DNA of 64,000 nt, taken from assembly GCF_000247645.1 (NCBI RefSeq), contig NZ_AHWA01000004.1, forward strand, positions 372,001 to 436,000, read 5' to 3'. The notes beneath the pieces are model-generated. The model was given only the letters and a program-made list of their open reading frames with translations, searched no databases and was not told the origin of the DNA. This document shows, one piece after another, positions 27,697-36,955 of this stretch. How positions within the stretch are numbered: the first letter of the stretch is position 1; each line of letters starts with the position of its first letter. A program made the translations under genes and the position numbers. Source of the DNA: Salinibacterium sp. PAMC 21357 (GTDB lineage: Bacteria; Actinomycetota; Actinomycetes; Actinomycetales; Microbacteriaceae).

Positions 27697-28755
27697 CTAG
27701 CCGACGCTTACCCCGAATAGTAGCCCGAGGAGGTAAGTCGCGGCAGCGGCGCCATAACCGATGGCGAGTTGCCGCAGCGCCCGCTTCAGTGGTGAGGCAC
27801 CAGAGAGCAGACCCACGATGGCTCCCGTAATCAGTAGGGCAACGCCCACGAGGGCTGACGCAATGAACACCGCAGTGAGGCCTTCAGCACCAAACAGGTA
27901 AGGCAGCACGGGAATCACTGCGCCAGAGGCGAAGAACATGAAACTTGAGGCGGATGCTCCGACCGCTGAGCCGATGGGGTTATGGGCAATGGTGGCGGCC
28001 TGTGGTTGCGCGTCGCGCCCCGACAACACTTCGGCGGCTTGTAGCTCGGCATCTTCGCTGCTCATTCCGCGAGCGCGGTAGACGAGGGCCAATTCATTTT
28101 CGTTGACGTCAAGGTGAGTAACCGAGTCGGTCGCGATAGGGCCGTGCGCTGCAGCATTCTCAAGTTCAAGCTGGGAGCGCACAGACACGTATTCGCCGGC
28201 AGCCATCGAGAGGGCACCCGCGAGGAGTCCGGCAACCCCAGAAAGCAAGACAACGGCGTTGGGCAGGCCTGCTGCGCTCATTCCGAGCACGAGGGCAAGG
28301 TTGGAGACGAGCCCATCGTTGGCTCCGAATACGGCGGCGCGGAACGTTCCCGAGAGTCGTTGACGGCCGCGCGTAGCGAGGGCGCGCACCACTTCCTCAT
28401 GCACCGCTTCGTCGGCGGCCATCGTGTCGGTCGCGTCGGCGTCATCCAGATACGGCGAACGAGACTCAGCCCGTTGGGCGAGGGCGAGCACAAAGACGGA
28501 ACCAAAGCGGCGGGCCAGGAAGCCGAGCAGCCGGGTGCGGGGGTCGGTGGCTAACGGGCGGCCAGCGTGCTCGCCGAGCAGTGTTAGCCAGTGATCCTCG
28601 TGGCGCTTCTCTGCCGTGGCGAGAGCCAAAAGGATCTCGCGCTCCTCGCCTGTGCGGCGGGAGGCCAGATCACGATAGACGGCGGCTTCAGCACGTTCGG
28701 CTGCGAGATAGCGTCGCCACCGTCGAATCTCACGGGCATCGGGGCTTGTCGTCAC
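27697..28755 (-). CDS. VIT1/CCC1-family transporter with ferritin-like domain
   Basis: This 352-aa protein has an N-terminal rubrerythrin-like helical domain (RRYLAAERAEAAVYRDLASR, AEKRHEDHWLTLLGEH) with metal-binding Glu/His. The VIT1 membrane domain follows (GANDGLVSNLALVLGMSAAG, SMAAGEYVSVRSQ) with four or five hydrophobic segments. The family moves Fe(II) or Mn(II). GTG 28755 overlaps the preceding gene's stop (GTGA); GTG 28776 is possible. The pairing with an aldose epimerase seems positional rather than functional. Confidence 0.86.
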   Translation of the reverse strand: MTTSPDAREIRRWRRYLAAERAEAAVYRDLASRRTGEEREILLALATAEKRHEDHWLTLLGEHAGRPLATDPRTRLLGFLARRFGSVFVLALAQRAESRSPYLDDADATDTMAADEAVHEEVVRALATRGRQRLSGTFRAAVFGANDGLVSNLALVLGMSAAGLPNAVVLLSGVAGLLAGALSMAAGEYVSVRSQLELENAAAHGPIATDSVTHLDVNENELALVYRARGMSSEDAELQAAEVLSGRDAQPQAATIAHNPIGSAVGASASSFMFFASGAVIPVLPYLFGAEGLTAVFIASALVGVALLITGAIVGLLSGASPLKRALRQLAIGYGAAAATYLLGLLFGVSVG

Positions 28756-29671
28756 GCGGAGAACTCGACTCCCCACGATGCCGAGAATTCGATACCCGGC
28801 TCGAGCCAGAGCAGGCCGCGGCCGGTGTTGAACGCGTTGGGTGCTGCCGTCATCGGTTCGATGGCGACAACCTGACCGATGCCGGTGAGGGTCGGAAAGT
28901 TGCGGGGCGTGAACAGCTGAACGAAGTCGAACTTGTCATCCATAGTGACGCGAATTTCGCGACCGTCTGACGCGGTGAGGCGGGCAGCAACACCGTCGAC
29001 AACCTCAATACCGCCGAACGCCGTGTCGAGATCGAGCTCTCCGACGAGGCGACCACCACTGAGATCGAACCCGGTGCCGGAAACAGCGACCTCATTGGTC
29101 GGGATGTTGCGCTCATTCGATTCGAAGCGGGTGGCGGCGGTCATCGTGAGAGTCAGCTCCGCAATGGGAGTGTCGCCGATCTTGAAGAAAGGGTGCGCTC
29201 CGAGCGCGTAGGGGGCTGCGGCATCCGAAAGATTGGTGGCGGTGTGGCTGACGCGCAGGCCGCCCTCGACGAGTTCGTAGCGCACCGTGGTGTGCAGGTG
29301 AAACGGGTAGCCATGCTGCGGGAAAACCGTCGCGCCGAGCGTGACCGAGCTTTCGGTCCGTTCGATGAGCGAGTAGCCCGTGTTGCGAGCAAACCGTGGA
29401 TGGCGTTGTTGCGATCGCGTTCGGTGATGTCGAGGTGTTGCGGTTCACCTTCGAGCATCCAGATGCCGTCTTCGATGCGGTTGGGCCACGGCACCAACAC
29501 GATGCCGTCGGCAAAGGGTGGCATCGCCGATTCGGCGTACGATTCGACTAGATCAACGCCACCAATGCTGAATTCCCGCAATGAAGCAGCGAGCTCGGTG
29601 ATCGTTGCCCGAGCCTCGCCCTGTTCGGTGGCTCGAGTAATGATGTACTGGGTTCCGGTAGGCACGCTCAC
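28752..29671 (-). pseudogene. Aldose 1-epimerase (GalM-like), frameshifted
   Basis: The protein is split over two frames. The N-terminal part (from GTG 29671 or 29665) reads YIITRATEQGEARATITEL and VLVPWPNRIEDGIW, then ERDRNNAIHGLLA. The C-terminal part continues as RNTGYSLIERTESSVTLG, YALGAHPFFKIGD with the catalytic-type His, and FDFVQLFTPRNFP. The frame changes at about 29383-29390, where one missing C would restore HGLLRNTGY or HGLLANTGY. The restored length is about 306 aa, normal for the family. Aldose epimerases interconvert hexose anomers. The gene is divergent from the galactokinase-like gene, 43 nt apart. Codon use stays normal on both sides of the break, which favours a sequencing undercall over decay. 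Confidence 0.8.
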
Positions 29672-29714
29672 CGCAATAGCTTACCGGCGCAGAGCACTGA
29701 AGAAAGAAGCAGCC

Positions 29715-30734
29715 ATGTCAGACATTCGCGATGATGTACTCACCGACTTCGAGGCCGTGTTCGGTCACCCTGCTGCCGGCGTCTGGTCTGCCCCCGGCCG
29801 CCTCACCCTTCTGGGCACCGCAAAGAGCCCTGACACGGATGCCGAACTCGCGATTGCGATCAACCGCCGCACCGTTCTTGCCGCTGGCCCCCGCCCCGAT
29901 CGCAGCGTGCGCATTGCTAGTGCTCTCGTTGACGAGCTCGTCACGGTAGAGCTTGATGAGCTTGCCACCGCCACGAGCGCAACCGGGTGGAGCCGTATTG
30001 CGCTCAACATTGTGCAAGAAGTGATGGCGACATCCGCTAATCAGAACGAACTCAGTGGGTTCGAAGTGTTCATTGACACGACGGTGCCGGTCGGCGCCGG
30101 GCTGGGTTCGTCATCGGCGCTCGAAGCCGCCTTAGCTTTGGCTTTGACCGATCTGTGGAGCCTGGGGGATCACATCGCCCTGTTGCCCGAACACCCCGAT
30201 GTTGCCGCGTGCGTCTTCGCCCTCGATGACCATGCTCTGGTGCGCTTAGAGGGCGAGAGCCGCCCCGAGCCGCTCCCTCTTGACTGGCAGACTGCCGGGC
30301 TCGAACTGCTTGTCATCGATACGGATGCCCCGACCGCCGACGCCCTCGAGACGGCAATTGCGGATGACGAAGTGCGCCGCACGCTGCACACTATTACCGA
30401 AAATCAGCGGGTTCGTGACGCAGCGCTCGCCATTCGCGACGAAACTCCGCGCCTTCTTGGCGCTCTGCTCGATGCGTCACACGCCAGCCTGCGCGACGAG
30501 TACGGCATCTCTACGACAGAAATCGACCTTGCGGTAGAGACGGCAATGAGCGCCGGCGCTTTGGGGGCGCGGATGCTCGGCCGACCGTTCAGCGGAGTTG
30601 CTGTCGCCCTCGTTGACACCGACACATCATCCCGGGTGCGGGTAGCGCTCGATGGAGCTTTCGCCGAGCACGCGATGGGGCAACCCACCGTGGAGGCGTT
30701 CTCGCCCTCCCAGGGTGCCTTGCGCGATCGCTAG
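29715..30734 (+). CDS. Galactokinase-like GHMP kinase with divergent sugar motif
   Basis: This 339-aa GHMP-fold protein has ATP-binding motif VPVGAGLGSSSALEAALALA (about residues 120-139) and an overall galactokinase layout. The galactokinase signature after APGR (normally VNLIGEHTDYNGG) is replaced by LTLLGTAKSPDTDAE. The Gly-rich third motif is GARMLGRPFSGVAVALV instead of the usual GGGFGG. It may therefore have lost galactose binding or phosphorylate another substrate. ATG 29715 follows a GAAAGAAG purine run. It is divergent from a galM-like gene, which supports a sugar role. I withhold galK. Confidence 0.65.
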   Translation: MSDIRDDVLTDFEAVFGHPAAGVWSAPGRLTLLGTAKSPDTDAELAIAINRRTVLAAGPRPDRSVRIASALVDELVTVELDELATATSATGWSRIALNIVQEVMATSANQNELSGFEVFIDTTVPVGAGLGSSSALEAALALALTDLWSLGDHIALLPEHPDVAACVFALDDHALVRLEGESRPEPLPLDWQTAGLELLVIDTDAPTADALETAIADDEVRRTLHTITENQRVRDAALAIRDETPRLLGALLDASHASLRDEYGISTTEIDLAVETAMSAGALGARMLGRPFSGVAVALVDTDTSSRVRVALDGAFAEHAMGQPTVEAFSPSQGALRDR

Positions 30735-30754
30735 CTCGCCAGCTCGCCAGCTCA

Positions 30755-30913
30755 CTAGCTGTTGATTTTTAGCACTACGGCGATTGCCAGCGCGATCGCA
30801 ACTACCGTGCCAGCCCAGACCCACACTTGGGCCCACGGAAAGCGACGCTTGCGCGGGGTACGCGGGGTGACGCGTTGCGGCTGCGGTGGCCTCGGCGGCC
30901 GCTCTTCGGTCAT
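30755..30913 (-). CDS. Small single-pass membrane protein downstream of folD
   Basis: This 52-aa protein has a basic Pro/Arg-rich N-terminus (PPRPPQPQRVTPRTPRKRR), then one transmembrane helix (VWVWAGTVVAIALAIAVVLK). The ATG lies 2 nt after the folD stop, so it is almost certainly translated from the same mRNA. The function is unknown. It was found by extending the reading frame behind folD and is easily missed because of its size. Confidence 0.65.
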   Translation of the reverse strand: MTEERPPRPPQPQRVTPRTPRKRRFPWAQVWVWAGTVVAIALAIAVVLKINS

Positions 30914-30915
30914 CG

Positions 30916-31791
30916 CTACAGCCGTTCGGCCGCGTCGACGACGTTCTTGACGAGCATCGCGCGGGTCATCGGGCCAACACCACCGGGCATCGGCGAGAGG
31001 AATCCGGCCACTTCGGCAACGCCGGGGTCGACATCGCCTACGAGTCGGCCCTTGCCTGTTTCTTCGTTGATGACGCGGGTGATTCCGACGTCGAGCACTG
31101 CGGCGCCCGGCTTGATCCACTCGGGGCGAATGAGCCCGGCCGAGCCGACAGCAGCAATCACGATGTCGCCTTGGCGAACGTGGTTTTCGAGCTGGGTCGT
31201 ACGCGAGTGAGTGAGGGTGACTGTGGCATCCAGCCCTTTACGCGTGAGCACTAGCCCAAGGGGCCGCCCGACGGTGAGCCCACGGCCAACAACCACAACA
31301 TGCTTGCCGGAGATCGGAACGTTGTAGCGCTCGAGCATTTCGACGATTCCGGCCGGGGTGCACGGCAGCGGCGAATCGAGCTGCGTGCCGACGCCGAGCA
31401 CGAGGCGACCGAGGTTGGTGGGGTGCAGTCCATCGGCGTCTTTGGCCGGGTCCATGAGTTCGAGCATCGCGTTCTCGTCGAGTCCGGCCGGCAGCGGCAA
31501 CTGAATGATGTAGCCGGTGACGGCAGGGTTTTCGTTCAGGGCAATGATGGCTTCCCGAACTTCATCGGAGGATGCGGTAGCCGGAAGATCGACGCGAATA
31601 GATTCGATGCCCACTTCGGCACAGTCGCGGTGCTTGCCCGCAACGTAGGAACGGGATCCGGGGTCGTCGCCGACCAACAGGGTGCCAAGGCCAGGCGTGA
31701 TGCCGCGAGCCCTGAGTGCGTCGACGCGAAGACGCAGTTCGTTCTTCACCGCGGTTGCCGTGGCAACACCATCAAGTTTCACTGCGGTCAT
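30916..31791 (-). CDS. folD: Bifunctional methylenetetrahydrofolate dehydrogenase/cyclohydrolase
   Basis: This 291-aa FolD interconverts 5,10-methylene- and 10-formyl-tetrahydrofolate. The catalytic region [15 protein letters not shown] (about residues 48-62) contains the Lys, followed by [34 protein letters not shown] and the NADP loop [13 protein letters not shown]. It ends with [15 protein letters not shown] use ATG 31791 (MTAVKLDG); the 30 residues encoded upstream do not look native. It complements glyA and purU elsewhere in the window in one-carbon metabolism. Confidence 0.95.
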   Translation of the reverse strand: MTAVKLDGVATATAVKNELRLRVDALRARGITPGLGTLLVGDDPGSRSYVAGKHRDCAEVGIESIRVDLPATASSDEVREAIIALNENPAVTGYIIQLPLPAGLDENAMLELMDPAKDADGLHPTNLGRLVLGVGTQLDSPLPCTPAGIVEMLERYNVPISGKHVVVVGRGLTVGRPLGLVLTRKGLDATVTLTHSRTTQLENHVRQGDIVIAAVGSAGLIRPEWIKPGAAVLDVGITRVINEETGKGRLVGDVDPGVAEVAGFLSPMPGGVGPMTRAMLVKNVVDAAERL

Positions 31792-31907
31792 CGTTTTCCG
31801 TTCCGATCGGGCCAGGGCGCTACTTGGCCAGCTACAACTGCCCTGTCTATTAAACGCTAAAGAGCCCGCCGCTGTGTTCACGCAGCTCGAATCAAGCGCT
31901 CCGAATG

Positions 31908-32819
31908 CTAGAGCGCGGTAACGACAGTGCGGGCAGCGAGCTGACGGGCGAGTTCAGCATCGAACGTGGCCGCTCCCGGAACAGCAGCATTGGCGGATGC
32001 CGCCCCCGAGGCCACGGCGAGCGCGGTCGCCAGCGACTGGCCCTGTGTCAACGCTACGAGCACTCCCGCGAGGTAGCTGTCACCACTGCCCACGGGGAAG
32101 AGGCCGGGCGCAGCATCGAGTTGAGCCCTCCATATTCCCGTCTCGTCGATACCGAAAGAGCCAGCGGCACCGTCGGTCACGATGACGGTACCGCCCGTTC
32201 GTGCTCGCAATCCGGCGGCGAGAACCCCAGCGCTGTCATCACGGCCGAGCAGTTCGGCGACCTCGTGGCGATTCACTTTCACTAGAGCTGGGCGCAGTTC
32301 ATCCGCGAGTATTCCCAACATCGGCCCATGGGTGTCGATAGCGATAGCGTCGCCCCGGGCTGATCGCTGGGCAAGAGCTTCGCGAAGGTGCGTGGTGTCG
32401 ATGCCCGCAGGGATACTTCCCGAGAGGACAGTCCAGCCCCCCGCTGGCACCGCGGCGAGTGTTGTAAAGATCCGCTCCTGTTCGTCGGCCGTCAGCACGG
32501 GGGCCGGCTCATAAAACTCGGTGAGCCCTACCCCGTCAATGGCCGTCACGCAACTGCGAGTGAGTCCGTGTACTGCCACAGTGCTGACCGTCACACCTTC
32601 GGCCGTTGCGAGCTCAGCCACGAGGGCACCGGTCTGGCCGCCCACCGGCATCACGACATGGGCATCCGTTCTCAGGCGTCGAGCGGCCCGGGCCACGTTG
32701 AGCCCTTTACCGCCGGCGGAGCGCAGAACGGTGCTCGGGCGATGTATTGCTCCGACCCTCACCTCATCGACCAGATAGGTGACGTCGAGGGCCGGACTCA
32801 GGAGCACTACCGTGATCAT
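31908..32819 (-). CDS. 1-phosphofructokinase/tagatose-6-phosphate kinase family (PfkB)
   Basis: This 303-aa PfkB-fold kinase of the FruK/LacC type has N-terminal [17 protein letters not shown], the substrate region [17 protein letters not shown] (about residues 35-51), [12 protein letters not shown] and a C-terminal anion hole [16 protein letters not shown] with the catalytic Asp. In this cluster, with a SIS isomerase and class II aldolase, it most likely makes tagatose-1,6-bisphosphate. Its ATG overlaps the stop of the preceding kinase (ATGA). It is the last gene of the sugar importer operon. Confidence 0.85.
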   Translation of the reverse strand: MITVVLLSPALDVTYLVDEVRVGAIHRPSTVLRSAGGKGLNVARAARRLRTDAHVVMPVGGQTGALVAELATAEGVTVSTVAVHGLTRSCVTAIDGVGLTEFYEPAPVLTADEQERIFTTLAAVPAGGWTVLSGSIPAGIDTTHLREALAQRSARGDAIAIDTHGPMLGILADELRPALVKVNRHEVAELLGRDDSAGVLAAGLRARTGGTVIVTDGAAGSFGIDETGIWRAQLDAAPGLFPVGSGDSYLAGVLVALTQGQSLATALAVASGAASANAAVPGAATFDAELARQLAARTVVTAL

Positions 32820-33718
32820 TCGAGGTATTCCGTCAGCAGCTCTCGGGTTGCTTGCGCCCCAGTGCCGCCTGATGCCCTCGTTGACAGCGAGCCCGCGACT
32901 GCAGCCCAGCGAACGCGGGTGGCTTCGTCTGTTACGCCGTGTGCGACGGCGGCGAGATAGCCAGCATCGAAACTGTCTCCGGCGCCGGTAGTGTCCACCA
33001 CATCGAGGTGGATGCCCGGAGCCCGCACCGTCGTACCGTCGGGTGAGCGCGACCAACCGCCAGCAGCGCCATCCTTGACCACGACGCGGCAGGGAATCTC
33101 CCCCACTGCCGCGGTGATGGCATCGAGTTCGGCCCGGTTCGGCAGCAGCACATCAATCAGGGGAAGCACTTCGCCCAATCCCGCCCACTCGTTGGCCGGA
33201 TCCCAATTCGTGTCAAGACTGGTGCGAATCCCCCGCCCTTTTAACTTCGCCAACAACGTGGGGAGTCCCGCCGTGAATTCCGGCATGAGAAAGGGCGAGG
33301 CGAAATGAACCCAGCGCGCCTGAGAAGACTCAACGGCGGCTAGCACCTGTTCACTCGTGAGCAGCGGTACCGTTCCGGGAAGAGTGAGGATGGCACGGTC
33401 ATCCGCTGTCGACAGGATCACCGAGATGCCGGTCGGAACCTGCGGGTCGACCTGCAGTGCGGAGACATCGACTTTGGCCGCGACGAGCGCATCGCGCATC
33501 ACCCGACCGAATTCATCGTCTCCAATCACAGCGACGACCGCGGTGGGCACCCCGAGCCGCGCGAGGCCGGACGCCATGATGCAGGCACTTCCCCCGAGCA
33601 CGAGGTTGGCGTGCTCCAGCAGCTGCTCGACCTGCCCAAATCGTGGCACGACATCGCCGCGCACGACGAGATCAACGTTGGCGTCGCCGACGACGAGCAC
33701 CGGGTACTGAGCGATCAT
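32816..33718 (-). CDS. PfkB-family carbohydrate kinase
   Basis: This 300-aa ribokinase-like enzyme has N-terminal VLVVGDANVDLVVRGDVVP, GGSACIMASGLARLGVPTAV (residues 38-57), NRAELDAI and the signature DTTGAGDSFDAGYLA with the catalytic Asp. Substrate recognition is not predictable; a free hexosamine or other sugar brought in by the neighbouring importer is plausible. I chose ATG 33718, which overlaps the upstream permease stop (ATGA), and rejected the 37-residue N-terminal extension. Confidence 0.85.
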   Translation of the reverse strand: MIAQYPVLVVGDANVDLVVRGDVVPRFGQVEQLLEHANLVLGGSACIMASGLARLGVPTAVVAVIGDDEFGRVMRDALVAAKVDVSALQVDPQVPTGISVILSTADDRAILTLPGTVPLLTSEQVLAAVESSQARWVHFASPFLMPEFTAGLPTLLAKLKGRGIRTSLDTNWDPANEWAGLGEVLPLIDVLLPNRAELDAITAAVGEIPCRVVVKDGAAGGWSRSPDGTTVRAPGIHLDVVDTTGAGDSFDAGYLAAVAHGVTDEATRVRWAAVAGSLSTRASGGTGAQATRELLTEYLE

Positions 33719-34611
33719 CCGCGCAATCCTGTCATGGTCATAGTTTGAATGAACTGTTTCTGAGCGAACAAGAAGAACAAGATGAGCGGCATCGTCGCGA
33801 CGACGTTCGCCGCCATCAGCAGACTCCACTGGGTGCGGCGCGTCCCTTGGAAGTTGGCAATGCCCAGCTGGAGAGTGAATGCGTTGTCATTGTTGATCGC
33901 AATGAGCGGCCACACCAGGTCGTTCCACGATCCGAGCAGAGTGAAAATGGCGAGCGTCGCGAGCGCCGGCTTAGCGAGGGGAAGAATAATGCGAATGAAT
34001 ATTTGCCAGCGCGTAGCGCCATCGATCCGACCCGCTTCTTCAAGCTCGCGAGGAAGCGACATGAAGAACTGGCGCATCAAAAACACCCCGAACGCGGTAG
34101 CAAGCCACGGCACAATGGCGGCTCCAAGCCCGTCGACGAGACCTAAGCGCGAGAACAGCACGTAGGTAGGGATCATGAGCAGTTGGGTGGGAATCATGAT
34201 GGTGCCCAGAATGGCGAAGATTCCGAAATTTCTGCCCCGGAAGGTCAGTCGCGCAAAACCGTAGCCGGCCAATGAACAAAATACGAGGTGAGACGCGATC
34301 GCCGTGACCGAGACGATAGTGCTGTTGAGCAACCAGAGCATGATGTCGGTGTTCTGAAAGAGCGCGATAAACCCGGTGAAGTCGATCCGGGAGGGGATAA
34401 AGGGCGGCGGGTAGCTCACCAGCTCCTTGGCCGGAGATACGGATGCCATAAACATCTGGATGAAAGGCAAGAGAAAGAGCAGCGCGATTGGCGCGAGCAC
34501 AAAATGCCAGCCACTCATCCGGCGTCGGCGCGGGGCTCGAGAACGAGTGACGGGGGTGATGGTTTTCTGCTCAGCCACGTTCACGGAGGGGGGCGAGTCA
34601 ACTGTGGTCAT
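33715..34611 (-). CDS. Sugar ABC transporter permease, MalG type
   Basis: This 298-aa permease has a basic N-terminus, six predicted membrane segments (first at WHFVLAPIALLFLLPFIQMF), and the coupling loop EEAGRIDGATRWQIFIRIIL (about residues 198-217). This is the CUT1-family pattern for oligosaccharide uptake. ATG 34611 overlaps the stop of the MalF-type gene (TGATG). No ATPase is encoded in the cluster, so a shared MsiK/MalK-type ATPase elsewhere is expected, as is common in actinobacteria. Confidence 0.9.
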   Translation of the reverse strand: MTTVDSPPSVNVAEQKTITPVTRSRAPRRRRMSGWHFVLAPIALLFLLPFIQMFMASVSPAKELVSYPPPFIPSRIDFTGFIALFQNTDIMLWLLNSTIVSVTAIASHLVFCSLAGYGFARLTFRGRNFGIFAILGTIMIPTQLLMIPTYVLFSRLGLVDGLGAAIVPWLATAFGVFLMRQFFMSLPRELEEAGRIDGATRWQIFIRIILPLAKPALATLAIFTLLGSWNDLVWPLIAINNDNAFTLQLGIANFQGTRRTQWSLLMAANVVATMPLILFFLFAQKQFIQTMTMTGLRG

Positions 34612-35552
34612 CAGAATGCATCCTGTCCTCGGCGACGCGAATACAACACGACTCCGATGGTGATAACGAGAGTGAGGGCGAAGAGGGCGTAGGCCACAGC
34701 CGAGCCGTAGCCAAAGTCGAGACGGCGGAACGCTTGCTCCCAGAGGTAGTAAACGATCGTCTTGGTGGCGTCCAGCGGGCCGCCTCGCGTGGTCGTGTAC
34801 ACGAGGTCGAAAAGCTGGATCGCCCCGATGGTCTGCCAGATGGTGACAAAAATCGTGACGGGACGCAGCGAGGGCCACACCACGTTCCAAAAGGATTGCC
34901 ACGGGTTGGCTCCATCGAGCCGAGAGGCTTCCAGAAGTTCGCCAGATACGTCTTGCAGCGCGGCGAGATAGATCACAGTCGTAAACGCTGCTTGGCCCCA
35001 CAGCGACATGAGCGCGATGACGAACATCGCTTGGGTCTGGTCTTCGAGCCACCCCTGAGCAGGAAGCCCCAGAACACGCAGCACATTGTTGACCAAACCA
35101 AATTGGGGGTTGAAAAGGTAGGTAGAGAGAATTCCGGTCGCTGCCGCTGAGGCGACGAACGGAACGAAAATGGCCGTTCGATACAACCCGATGAAGCGAA
35201 TTTTACGGTTGAGCGCTACCGCAAGGAAGAGGCCGGCCAATACTGACATCGGCACGAACAGTGCTGTGTAGACGCCGGTGTGCATCACAGCTGCCGCGAA
35301 GTCCTCGTCTGTGAGAAGGGCCGAATAATTATCGACACCGACATATTCGGGTTCGCTGAAGCCGTTCCAGTCCTGAAGTGACAGGATGAATGACCAGACA
35401 GCGGGAAAGAACGATAGCCCCAGTATTAAAACCGACGCCGGTGCGACGAACAGCCAACCGCTCAGGTTGTCGCCGACACGACGACGAGACCGTTGCGCGC
35501 GCTGCACACCGTGCGATCGGATGGGCGGCTTCTGCAACGATCTCGTCGTCAT
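34611..35552 (-). CDS. Sugar ABC transporter permease, MalF type
   Basis: This 313-aa CUT1 permease has an N-terminal basic segment, then LSGWLFVAPASVLILGLSFF as the first helix. The coupling loop is LLEASRLDGANPWQSFWNVV (about residues 220-239). A ribosome site AAGGGAAA lies just before ATG 35552. It partners the MalG-type protein that follows and the binding protein 21 nt upstream. Confidence 0.9.
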   Translation of the reverse strand: MTTRSLQKPPIRSHGVQRAQRSRRRVGDNLSGWLFVAPASVLILGLSFFPAVWSFILSLQDWNGFSEPEYVGVDNYSALLTDEDFAAAVMHTGVYTALFVPMSVLAGLFLAVALNRKIRFIGLYRTAIFVPFVASAAATGILSTYLFNPQFGLVNNVLRVLGLPAQGWLEDQTQAMFVIALMSLWGQAAFTTVIYLAALQDVSGELLEASRLDGANPWQSFWNVVWPSLRPVTIFVTIWQTIGAIQLFDLVYTTTRGGPLDATKTIVYYLWEQAFRRLDFGYGSAVAYALFALTLVITIGVVLYSRRRGQDAF

Positions 35553-35573
35553 GATTTCCCTTACCCCGGCTGA

Positions 35574-36884
35574 CTACTGAAGTGAATCGTTAGCTTCGGC
35601 TGCCGCTTCTTCAAGCGCAGTCTTCGGCTCGCCCTTACCCTGAAGGACTTCGGAAATGGCGTTGCCGATCGACTCGGACAATCCGACGTAACCGGCGATT
35701 GTCGGGCGAGCTTGACGCGCGTTGTCATTGTTCGCGGCCATCACATCGAGACCGGGGTACGCTGCGACCTGCTCGGCAAATGCTTCGGACTCAATCTCTG
35801 ACGAACGAATCGGCAGGTTACCGAGGGCGACGTTCCAGCGTTCATCCTGCTCCGCTGAGGTCAGCCAGTTAGTGAATTCGAATGTCCAGTACTCACGGTT
35901 CTTGTCATCATGGTCGAACAACGCCCAGATATCCGGCCCGGACACTGTCTGGTGATCACCATCTCGACCGGGGAGCTGAACTACGCCGTAGTCGGTTCCT
36001 GCCACCGTGAGGTCGTACAGCTGCCACGGACCCGAGGTCATCATTCCGATGCGGTCACTTGCAAAGAGTTGCGCGAACTTGGTGTCAGTTTGGTCGAGGT
36101 AGATGCTCTTGTCGTCGATGGCCATGTCACGCAACAGAGTGAGGGCCCGAACGCCCGCGTCGGAATCGAAAGCAGCAAGTCCATCATCGTCAAGGATGTC
36201 TCCGCCCTCTTGCCACAGGTGTGGCCAGAACTGCCAAGTGGTTTCTTCTGAGCCTGACACCGAGTAGGCGTAGCCGTAGGTGTCGGTCGCCGGGTCTGTC
36301 ATTTGGGCTGCAGCGTCACGGAAGTCGTCCCACGACCAGTCGTCTGTCGGGTAGGCAACGCCAGCGGCATCGAAGACGGTCTTGTTATAGATGAGAGAGA
36401 GGTGATCGACGATCGCCGGGAACCCAATTGTTTTATCCCCGGTTGGCTGCGTTGTTTGGCGCGCTGACTCCGAAAACTCGTCCCACTTGACGTCGGGATC
36501 CGCCACTTGTTCGGTGATGTCAAGAGTGCGCCCGGAGCTTTCAAGTTGGCTAGCCCACGCCCCAAATGAGTAGGAAATGTCGGGGTAACTGTTGCCGGCA
36601 AAACCGGCAGAAAGCTTCTGCAGCAGTTCCTCAGTCGACGAGGATCCGGGAGAGACGTCGATCGTCACATTGGGGTGATCTGCTTCGAACTCGGCCGCGA
36701 GGGCCTCGAGGGTCTTTTGGGCATCATCCGTTTGGCCAGTCCACCACGTCAGAGTGACATCTGCTTCGGGGTCAAGGGTTGTCGCGCCTTGACTAGCGCC
36801 ACACCCCGCAAGCACAAGGGCGGCCGTGGCAGTGACCGCGATACTCGCTAAGCGCCGCGATGCTGAAGAAGAGGGTTGTCTCAT
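35574..36884 (-). CDS. Sugar ABC transporter substrate-binding lipoprotein
   Basis: This 436-aa lipoprotein has signal ASIAVTATAALVLAGC and the CUT1 binding-protein fold (TLTWWTGQTDDAQKTLEALA near the start; FASDRIGMMTSGPWQLYDL in the middle; FEFTNWLTSAEQDERWNVAL near the end). It binds the sugar outside the membrane for the following permeases. It is transcribed after the SIS-domain gene across 61 nt and before malF/malG. The substrate is inferred from the cluster to be an amino sugar or galactoside. Confidence 0.9.
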   Translation of the reverse strand: MRQPSSSASRRLASIAVTATAALVLAGCGASQGATTLDPEADVTLTWWTGQTDDAQKTLEALAAEFEADHPNVTIDVSPGSSSTEELLQKLSAGFAGNSYPDISYSFGAWASQLESSGRTLDITEQVADPDVKWDEFSESARQTTQPTGDKTIGFPAIVDHLSLIYNKTVFDAAGVAYPTDDWSWDDFRDAAAQMTDPATDTYGYAYSVSGSEETTWQFWPHLWQEGGDILDDDGLAAFDSDAGVRALTLLRDMAIDDKSIYLDQTDTKFAQLFASDRIGMMTSGPWQLYDLTVAGTDYGVVQLPGRDGDHQTVSGPDIWALFDHDDKNREYWTFEFTNWLTSAEQDERWNVALGNLPIRSSEIESEAFAEQVAAYPGLDVMAANNDNARQARPTIAGYVGLSESIGNAISEVLQGKGEPKTALEEAAAEANDSLQ

Positions 36885-36932
36885 TGTTTACTCCTGGATC
36901 AATTGTGCGGGTGGGATGGTGGCGTGAAGCAG

Positions 36933-36955
36933 CCTCAGGGGCTAGCTAGCTGAGG
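36933..36955 (-). other. Stem-loop overlapping the SIS gene stop
   Basis: CCTCAG (36933-36938) pairs with CTGAGG (36950-36955) around the stop codon of the SIS-domain gene, with loop GGGCTAGCTAG. It lacks a T-run. It may mark mRNA processing or stabilise the binding-protein transcript that follows. Confidence 0.3.

Noticed and set aside
30733-30760. AGCTCGCC short repeats after the galactokinase-like gene
   Set aside because: Only two or three 8-bp units, too short and degenerate to call a functional repeat or terminator.
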